Below, piece after piece: positions 55,943 to 64,000 of a stretch of DNA of 64,000 nt. A model generated the notes under the pieces. The model ran no database searches. It was not told where the DNA came from and saw only the letters and a list, made by a program, of their open reading frames with translations. The position numbers and the translations under genes were made by a program. Source of the DNA: Magallana angulata (lineage: Eukaryota > Mollusca > Bivalvia > Ostreida > Ostreidae); contig NC_069112.1 of assembly GCF_025612915.1 (NCBI RefSeq), forward strand, positions 54,651,082 to 54,715,081, read 5' to 3'. Positions within the stretch are counted from its first letter, which is position 1. Each line of letters starts with the position of its first letter.

Positions 55943-57804
55943 TAATCTGGTTGACCACCCAGCCTCCTTAAGGTGGAATTGCATTGGAAGTGGGTTTTGA
56001 TGGTGAAAATTAAATTTTGATGTTTTAAATTGATCTTTAAAAACCAGTATATAATAAGAATTTTTAAAATTATTGCGCAACAACACTTGGGTTTATTTAA
56101 AGGGTTAAGAAACATAAGAAATGGATGCTTAAAAAAATTTTAACTACATGTTTTATCCCTAAAATAAGCTCTCTACTCCCAAAAAGAATATCAAATACAA
56201 GTTTGGTTAATATGATGATGAAAATTTGAAATAAAATTTGGGGGGGGGGGGGGGGGCTTTCATTTTGAAAAAAAAATGCCTTTAATTTAAATGCCTTTTA
56301 AGGTTATTTTCAGAATGTCCTACATCATTCATGAAATTTATTTTTGTGTGAAAAAAATCATTTTATACGTATAAATGGCTGCAAATGTGATTAACAGCAG
56401 AGAAAATGAATGAAACTCAGTGGAATTCACTGAGGGGAGGACTTTTATTGTCCCGCGGAATTTAACGACGCTGGGATTGAATGTATATAACAGACGCACT
56501 CGGCTAGGAATTCTGGGGGTCTCGGCAATGCATTAGTTTGATTAGCTGTCCTGATTTCTGAATCCAATCAAAACAGGGCTGACTGTGGTCACTGGTTTAA
56601 AACAAACAAAAATAAGGATTGATGTAACTTTTTTTTTTTCATTCTCCCCCTCCTCCTCCGACGATGACATTATCATACCTACCGTTCCTTCTGAGTCAGG
56701 TTGGATTCTGAGTCAGGGAGACTTTCCTCCGACGATGACATTATCATACCTACCGTTCCTTCTGAGTCAGGGAGACTTTTCGATTTCAACGTGCTTTTGA
56801 GTGACGGGTTGGAACTCATGCCATAAAAAAAAGGCAGATAACGGAAACTAATGGCTGTGCCTATTAAACCAGTGAATTTCATTAAGGAATTTTTTATTAA
56901 CTGATGAGTTTTGTGTACTTTAGATTTTCGGTGCATATTTTTTTAAAGTGATTAACGTTGTTGTGGTGCAGAGTTTTTCGGTTTCGGATGTACAAAAAGA
57001 CAGATAACAAAAACTATCACGGTATTAGGATTGTACCTAAAATCAGTTAATTTCAGGGATCGACTTTTATTAATTTTGTGTACTTCTGATTTGGGGATTT
57101 TTGGTGCATTACTTTTCAATTAAGTGATTACGGTTGTGGGCTCTATATTGTGAGGGATGGCGCAATTTGTAAACTCATTAGGTGGTGATGTAACTATTTG
57201 TTGGAGTTAAGGATGAATGTTAACTTCAAGGGGTTCAATTTTGTGAAAACTGAATGAATCACAATGTAAAAAAATATATAGATTAATCATACTTTGCCAT
57301 CGAAGCTGATTAACTCTTGGAATTCAAAATGAGGTTCACGAAGTCATGAAGAATTTTGCTCTATTCGATGCTGCAGTGAATCTGTAGATCTATTGCAGAG
57401 AATTAAGATAGTGAAATATTAATGATATCTTTCTTGATGAATTGTGTCACCAGATTTATGGGCTTTATTGGCTTGAAATGATTTGATTTCTTGTTGAATG
57501 TGTACCTTTGAATTAATCCATTTTGCTTTGTTGAAGTGGATTTTGATAGTGTTGAAATCTTCATTGTAAATTACGAGGATATAAACATCATTTGATCAAC
57601 ACCAACAAAACATTGGAATTTAATTAACAAAAAAATGATGTGATTGATTGACAACAAAAGAGAATAAATATTGGAATTAAAAAGTGATGTGATCATTTCA
57701 AAGAAAAATAAGTGCAAATCACACACAAAAATATCAACTATTAGTTGGAACTCCATCAATATATACCACCAAAACCCAACCCCCCTCCCAAAATTAATCC
57801 TTGC
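55943..57804. other. Intergenic, no gene supported
   Basis: Contains a G-run (56240-56256) and a 72-bp direct repeat. Several TTAATTTCA/GGTTGTGG phrases recur at 56930-57140, but no domain is seen. Confidence 0.5.
56655..56772. repeat. 72-bp tandem repeat, about 1.6 units
   Basis: A 46-bp stretch starting CCTCCGACGATGACATTATC and ending CCTTCTGAGTCAGG is found exactly twice (56655-56700, 56727-56772). The period is a multiple of three and both strands stay open, but there is no other sign of coding. Confidence 0.9.
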
Positions 57805-57886
57805 ATGGCTCGGAGCAAGAGGATGAAGGGATTATCTACAGAGGATCTGATCCCGGGATATCCCACCAAGGGATATATCCTTCACG
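57805..57886 (+). CDS. Candidate first coding exon, 27 codons
   Basis: ATG GCT CGG (TTGCATGG) opens MARSKRMKGLSTEDLIPGYP followed by TKGYILH, then a strong donor CACG|GTAAGG (GT at 57887); phase 1. The base composition here is much more GC-rich than its surroundings. Not recognised. The rest of the gene would lie to the right, outside the window. Confidence 0.4.
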
Positions 57887-58106
57887 GTAAGGACGTCGTT
57901 TTGTTAGCTATATTTGGAAACAGTTTTCTATTTTTAAACTTAAGGTCTTGATGATGGGTTCTTGAAATGATGTTGTTTTGTTATGTATTTTTAGTATCAG
58001 AGTCTGTTTTGCTCACAGACTTTTTTATGTCATTAGACTTATTAGCTTGTCTGCTGTGTTAGGTACAGTGAGTGGACATTTTATAAATAAATGTATGTGT
58101 GCAGTC

Positions 58107-58154
58107 ACAGAGAGAGAGAGAGAGAGAGAGAGAGGAGGAGAGAGAGAGAGGAGG
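58107..58154. repeat. (AG)n microsatellite, interrupted
   Basis: AG tract with GGAGG interruptions. Confidence 0.95.
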
Positions 58155-58336
58155 TAATTTATGAATAAATGCAACTTTAATTTTCACATAGAGAATTGGA
58201 ATATAGAAAAAAATGGGAGGAGGGATTGAATGATGGATTCCGAAATAAATCATATTATTTATAATTCTGAGACAGTTCGAAGATGTCATATTAGACTCAG
58301 TTGTTTTAGGTTCACTAAGTGGCCATTGATATGATT

Positions 58337-58665
58337 AAGGTACCTCACTACACCGTGAAATATTTTCTCAAATCAGCAGAAAATTACTTGATTATGATAG
58401 ATATCATAATGCATAAGAAGTATTTTTAGTCCAAAAGGCAAAAAATGTGCAATTTTGGATGAAAAATTACATTTTCGAAAATTTAATTCAGTAAACATGA
58501 ACAAAAGCTCCAGGCGGATTCAAACTCATGATCTGCGGTTTAGAAGCCCAATACTTTAACCACTGAGCTAAATCGATATACAACCAAATGGAACAATATA
58601 AACAGCTGAACAATATATTCAAATCACCATCTTGTGATATTGTGTCTTAAAAAGTGAGGTACCTT
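58337..58665. mobile_element. MITE with tRNA-like core (AAGGTACCTCACT ends)
   Basis: 329 bp with perfect 13-bp inverted ends (58337-58349, 58653-58665). TTAA is present at the left border and TTTAA at the right, which suggests a TTAA target. Confidence 0.8.
58511..58578 (-). other. tRNA-like sequence inside the MITE
   Basis: On the - strand TAGCTCAGTGG (A-box-like, 58560-58570), then CTTCTAA, like an Arg-TCT anticodon loop, and GAGTTTGAATCC (B-box-like, 58516-58527). The acceptor stem does not pair, so it is a tRNA-derived remnant and not a working tRNA gene. Confidence 0.6.
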
Positions 58666-60637
58666 TAACCCTATTGTCATTCTGCTCATAATCTTATTTC
58701 ATATCAATTAATTTTAAGTCACCAGCACAATGAACAGATGAAATCAAATTTTCCATTGTGTACAAATAAGGATAATTGCTATTCTTTATGTGATTAGTAA
58801 CTCCCCTGACAGTGCAAAACTAGTCACTCAGACCTGAGTATGCAACAATCCGATGCTTCCAATTTTTGGATGTATATTTTTCACATCCTCCTAATATTCA
58901 TTAGCCTTTCCATCAAATTAAACTAATAGTTCAGTAATCAGAGATATAAAGATTGAATATCATAGGGATCTTTTTGTTAGTCTGACCCTTAATGGGAGAA
59001 CATCAGCAATTTGAGAATTGGTGATACACTATTGCATTAATGCCTCATTATATTTTTTGGTGCCAGAGTAGTATGTTATTATTGATTGAAAAAAAACCCA
59101 TACTACTAAGAGTAGGAATCGGTGTCATCGATTGCTGATTTCATTAAAAATGAGGCAAAATGTTGTATCACCTTATTTTCATAAGATCATTTTCAATTTA
59201 TATTTCAAAGTAAAACATACATTGTTTGAAAGAGAATGAATTAAATTTTTGATTTATGTGCATATTTTAAAATTTATGTGTTGGTAAAAGTGTGTTTTGA
59301 AACGACACTCAGGTAGACTCAGTCTCTTTGTGATAACAATTGTTACAGCTCCATTGATTTATAATTTAATTATAAAATAACGCTACATGAATTAATGAAA
59401 AATCTAGATCAGAGGTGTGTCAGAAGCAGGGGATTAAGGTCAGATGACACGTTCCTCAATTTCATATAAAAAAATTTCCATTTTTACTGCGACTTTTTAC
59501 ATAAAAAACTAACAAATTTTTCTCAAATGGTAGAATTTAAGTGCTCACAGAAAGGGATGGAGGGCCAGATTATTGGCATTAAAACTCTTTATTTTGTGGA
59601 GATACAAATTAGATGCTTGAGCAAAGTGTCGTCTGACCATAAAAATTAGGTTATTGTTTGCAGTGGTTTTATTATTTCACCTCACTCTCCTCTTACATTG
59701 TATGATAAAGAGAGATATATAACTATTGTTGCAGAAGACGGCAATTTGTTGTCAAAATATTAATCCCTAACAAGGTATTGTGCAGCGGGTGTACTTTTAA
59801 ATAAGAATCACTGAGGTGTCATGTGTTTTTACCTGATTGGATTCATTTAATTTCCTTAAGTGGGTTAGTTACGTAAATGGGTTAGGCCAGCTGTATCAAT
59901 GGAGTTCAATGCATGGCATGCACAATAAGTGTTAAAAGTTTGACTTATGGGTGTCTGATCACGATAGCTTGTTTTTGTGTACTGGGTACTCAACATTTGC
60001 AATTAGGAGAAAACCATTGGGCACTCACAAAAATGAACTCAAAAGAGACGACATTTGGTATGTATATATGTATTGGTGAAAATATATTGTTTAAACATTT
60101 TCTTGCAGCATTTTTTTAAACTACTGCATGTTGAACATGTAGGTTTTTTCTCTCTCGAAAGGCTTAGTTAAAGCAATGACGTTTTATGTTCATGACAACT
60201 TTAATCCAATTAAATTGGATTATATTTAGTATGTTAAACGGTATGTTTTATTTTGGATTTTTTTGAAAGAGAGGGGGTGGTTTGTTTTACTGAAAGCTGT
60301 AAAAAGGAAATTAAAGAACCATCATAAGATTGAAATAAATTGTTAGGATATGCTTCTTTTTTTTTTTTTTCGAATTGATCATAACATTTTTATGACCTAA
60401 ATATATATTGTAATTAGTTTCAATAAGTCTAAGAATCATTATTTTATCAATATCAGTGCACCCAAAAAATTGTATGATGGAAAAGTCAATGCATTTATAC
60501 TATGATGAATAACATTAATATAATGATGACAGAGTTTACATGACATTATAATGGTTTTTATTCTTGGTTGAATTGCAAACCCCAGAACTTTTTACACTAT
60601 CTCTAAAATTGATGCATATCTACCTTCAGATTTTGAT
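58666..60637. other. Intergenic or intronic, nothing supported
   Basis: AT-rich sequence. If the exon at 57805 is real, this is intron. I see no exon, repeat family or RNA gene in it. Confidence 0.5.
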
Positions 60638-60856
60638 ACTGTAGATTCCTTATTTTACGCAGTATTTAATTCCACGATTCAACGGTTTTCCATCAAATCG
60701 CAAGAACTTAAAATCGCAAAAGTCAAAATTTTAACATAGTTTCATGTAGTTTACATATGTTTGAAAATTAAAAGCAAGAATTTAAAATTCGTGAGATGGG
60801 CTTCTTGCGATTTTACGCGGATGTTAATTCCTCGCGTTTAATTAGGAATTTACAGA
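60638..60856. mobile_element. MITE family 6, intergenic copy 2
   Basis: TACTGTAGATTCCTTATTTT to TTAGGAATTTACAG. Confidence 0.82.
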
Positions 60857-61036
60857 ATCTAAGGTACATTGTACAGGACAGGGATACAATTGCAATTTCT
60901 TACTAAGTAAATGATGTTGTTTTAAAGTCACAACTCAATTGACAGAGTCCTATATTCCTTTTCATTAACAGTTTTCTCTTGGTTGAGGTTTTTAACTCTT
61001 TCCAAGCTGCTAATTTTAAACTTCATTGTCAATAAT

Positions 61037-61256
61037 TACTGAAGATTCGTTATCAAATGCAAGAAATAAATATCCGCGTAAAATCGTGAGAAGCACAACT
61101 TGCGAATTTTGAAATCTCACTATTATTTTGGACACATATAAACTACATGAAACGATGATAACAATTCGGGATTTGCGATTTTATGTTCTCGCAATTTGAT
61201 GGAAAACGGTTGAATTGTAGAATTAAGTACTCACGAAAAATATGGAATCTATAGTA
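61037..61256. mobile_element. MITE family 6, intergenic copy 3, inverted
   Basis: TACTGAAGATTCGTTATCAA to TATGGAATCTATAGTA, in the opposite orientation to copy 2, 180 bp away, so the pair could fold together. Confidence 0.8.
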
Positions 61257-61875
61257 CTTGGAATGATAAATACCTTTATATTGATTTATAATGTTTGATT
61301 GAATATATGGATTAGGCTCTGCAGATTGATAGGAAATGATAGCCATATCCTAATCTGGTTTTTTTTTGTGGGGAGCATCTACCTTGTAATTAAGATAATT
61401 AGCTGCTGGTTAGAAGGAGAATTATTTTGTTTTCTCTGATCAGCCCAAAAAATCTCCATGGTACAATTAATTCTAGCTTGGTTGAGATACATTGACTGTG
61501 GTCCCCCTGTGGTCTTCAAAGAGAGGCCCACAATGGGGGATGGCATGACTCGGCAACATTGTACCGTACAAGCTGAAAATTTACATCTGTTACAATGGAG
61601 ACCTTTAAGGCTAGAATTTGTCATCTCCCACTCACTGTGTTGCCAGTACTAAAAGGGGGGTGGGGTTGGGGGTTGGTACAAGTACCTTAAGTTTGCATTT
61701 CTGCATTATGCTAATAAACCAAAATTTAATTCCCCATCCCATGTAATACGCACTTCTCTCACTTTTACACAATCTCATAACATAAAACATGATCTTTAAA
61801 ACATATTCCAATGTTGCTTTTTATTTTGGACTTGTCAATTTGTAACATTTGATTTTGTGTTCATTGTGTAGGAAA

Positions 61876-62100
61876 TACCATTATATATCTAGTAATTTCC
61901 GCGATGATCTAATTTTTGCTTCTTTTGCCATCTCTTTCAAATCGCAAAATATTGAATGCGCAGAAATTATATTCTCATGCATTATTTTCTACAAGAAACT
62001 TTTAAAGTCGCTAAATTTGACTGACACAAATTAAAAATGCTACATATTTTCCACATTTGCGATAATTTGGTGACATGCAAAAAGAACTGGATATATGGTA
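61876..62100. mobile_element. MITE family 7 (CTGTATATCCAG ends), copy 1
   Basis: TACCATTATATATCTAGTAA to AACTGGATATATGGTA; shares AAATTATATTCTCATGCATT-like sequence and GTGACATGCAAAAA with the copy at 63780. Confidence 0.75.
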
Positions 62101-63387
62101 TGAATTGAATTTATAAGGTATAAGAACAATAATGATCTTGCATCTTTGTACATTTAGTTCATTGCATCAAAGTTTGTTTTAACTGTAAATTTTAATATTT
62201 AAAGCATTGTTAAGGATGCTGGGTTTTTTCATACATATGCACTGGACATGTTGAATTGACTATTGTTTATGTATAATACCCATGAATTAACTATTAATAT
62301 GAGGTTTGTAATGAAATAATATAAGATTTTTGAAAAGAACTTCGTTAAAGAGTGTTTCCCATTTTCTTAATTACAAGGCTTGATTTGGATGGAGAACAAA
62401 CAAGTAACTTGTTGAATATAAAGTCATACACCCATTACTAATCATGGAAGTTTCTATAATGCACACTTTTAATTACGACCATTCATTGACTGTTACTTGG
62501 ATACAAATGCAGTAGGCCTTTGGCTGGCTCAGCTAGGATTATTGAGTTAAATGACAGTATGGGTGCCATTATAGAAGTCTTTCAGTACAGAAGTTCCATG
62601 ATTTAAAGTACATTTTTCTCAAATCTCAGAGCTTTCCTTTGGAGCACTTTCGGGATTCTGGAACTAATTTTAGAGGAAATCGCAGAGCCAATGTTACAGC
62701 AGTTTATTTAGAATCTTCTTTAAAAGGATAGGAAAGCTGTCATATTAATTATAATGCAGGATGCATGGACTGAATTCAGCGAGCTGGTGTCTTTCTAAGT
62801 CAGGAAAAGAATTCTCTAAACAATTATTAAGATTTTTATTGCATTAATTCTGAATCATGCAATAAAAAGAATGAAGTTCAGAATAAAATCGAAGAAAATC
62901 TTTTTTAGATTTTTTACAAATTTGCAAAGCATTAATACTTAGTTTAACTTGATACCTATAACTAAACCATTAGAATATAGTTACATGTAGTAAAAGTCAG
63001 TAGACTTGGTGTTATATTTGTGAACAATGGTTAAACTATTGTCAGTTGTTTGAATTTGTGACCTATTTTTTTTATTAAGCATGGTCAGTTTAAACTTTAT
63101 TAAATTTGTGACCTACTTCATATGAGCATGCTCATTGATTGGTCAATAAAGAGTTGGACACAGTCTGAAACAAGTCTGGCCTGGTATAGGAAGGTACTCT
63201 CACTGACAAGTGCCCCATCCAATTATTGGCGGATCATTGGTCCCAGAGGATGGGGGAGAAATCCATCACTAATTAGACACAGGCAGAGGGAGACTGGTCT
63301 TTATTAGCTGTAAATAGAGAAGATCTATTCGAGTAAATTGATTTGCGAGGAAGTTTACCCACTCTTCAGTCATGGAGGAGTAAAAGC
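62101..63387. other. Non-coding region before the 63388 exon
   Basis: Up to 63130 nothing is recognised. 63150-63387 is richer in GC and may be the promoter or untranslated leader of the exon at 63388; no ATG in it leads into a long frame. Confidence 0.4.
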
Positions 63388-63508
63388 ATGTTGAAGCATT
63401 CGGTTTCTTGCGTAGAGCTAGGTTGTCACATCGGTGAAGGAGGAGGCAGAAAATCTGATGTAAGAAGAGACTTTCGTCTGTCAAGTAGAGAAAAAAGGTT
63501 CATCAAAG
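63388..63508 (+). CDS. Candidate first coding exon, 40 codons
   Basis: ATG at 63388 opens MLKHSVSCVELGCHIGEGGG followed by RKSDVRRDFRLSSREKRFIK, then CATCAAAG|GTATGT-like donor (GTATGTTATG, GT at 63509); phase 1, as at 57805. GC-richer than its surroundings. Not recognised. Confidence 0.35.
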
Positions 63509-63779
63509 GTATGTTATGCATATATTTTTAATTCAATATGTATACAGTTACTGTATACCCATATTTTTGCAGGAAACAACATTTCACTTACTTAGTGAAG
63601 CTGAGGTTGATTAATTAAGCCTCTTTCAGTAGTTGAGAGCTAGGTCATTAATCTCTTAAACTTAAAATGTCATGAGGGTTTAGAATTTGATGCAGATGTA
63701 CAATAGTTTGTAATAATCATTCATCTCAAAAGCACTTCTGATATCTGGCAAAAAAAAAATTCTGACCATTAAGTGGTTA

Positions 63780-63992
63780 TACTGTATATCCAGTAATTTT
63801 CGCAATGATCCAATTTTCACAACCTCTCTTTAATTGCAAATAATTAAATATGCAGAAATTATATCCTGTATCATTTTCCATATGAAACTTTTTAAATCAT
63901 GAAAAATGACTGACGCAAATGAAAAATGTTACAGATTTTCCCCATTTTTGCAAATTTTGTGACACGCAAAAAAAAAACCCGGATATACAGTA
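63780..63992. mobile_element. MITE family 7, copy 2
   Basis: TACTGTATATCCAGTAATTT to CCCGGATATACAGTA. Flanked by TA; 213 bp. Confidence 0.82.
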
Positions 63993-64000
63993 TGTAATTT

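Noticed and set aside
58511-58578. tRNA-Arg gene
   Set aside because: A- and B-box-like words are present but the acceptor stem does not pair and it lies inside a MITE; called a tRNA-like remnant.

Overview
The window looks like nuclear DNA of a bivalve mollusc, probably an oyster. This is inferred from the AT-rich, intron-bearing sequence, the many short terminal-inverted-repeat elements, and an expanded family of B-box/NHL (TRIM-like) proteins with no RING finger, a kind of expansion known in oysters. No database was searched.

Region 1 (1-43.5 kb) is a tandem array of B-box/coiled-coil/NHL genes, all on the + strand. From left to right: a 3' piece (1-840), a copy with a frameshift (4582-6275), a chimeric broken copy (10468-12665), an intact copy (24379-26046), an intact divergent copy (31488-33167), a 5' fragment (35443-35640), an intact copy (36817-38511) and an intact copy (41836-43512). 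Each coding part is one exon. In every complete 5' end a 3' splice site lies 27-39 bases before the ATG. Six of the upstream regions carry a conserved block (a TTTAAA box, then a short untranslated exon ending in GT) that I read as the promoter and first exon. The array seems to have grown by duplicating an A-type plus B-type pair, with later unequal crossing-over, gene conversion and insertions. Insertions in it include an old broken Ty3/gypsy element (12807-18812), a 3.1-kb foldback-type element built of ACGTTGGCCCA palindromes (20596-23702), a 1.26-kb insertion (26167-27431), a decayed jockey/CR1-like LINE (28950-31019), and several MITE families.

Region 2 (43.5-47.8 kb) holds no gene that I can support. 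It contains the 3' flank of the last B-box gene, MITEs and a 27-bp minisatellite.

Region 3 (47775-53210, - strand) is a nuclear receptor gene. Six coding exons join in one frame into 624 codons, with a complete zinc-finger DNA-binding domain and a ligand-binding domain. Its introns are rich in MITEs, G-runs, hairpins and decayed copies of one exon's start.

Region 4 (53.2-64 kb) is mostly non-coding, with several MITEs (one inserted inside another of its own family, one carrying a tRNA-like core). Two candidate + strand first coding exons (57805-57886 and 63388-63508) end in the same splice phase and may be alternative starts of a gene that continues to the right.
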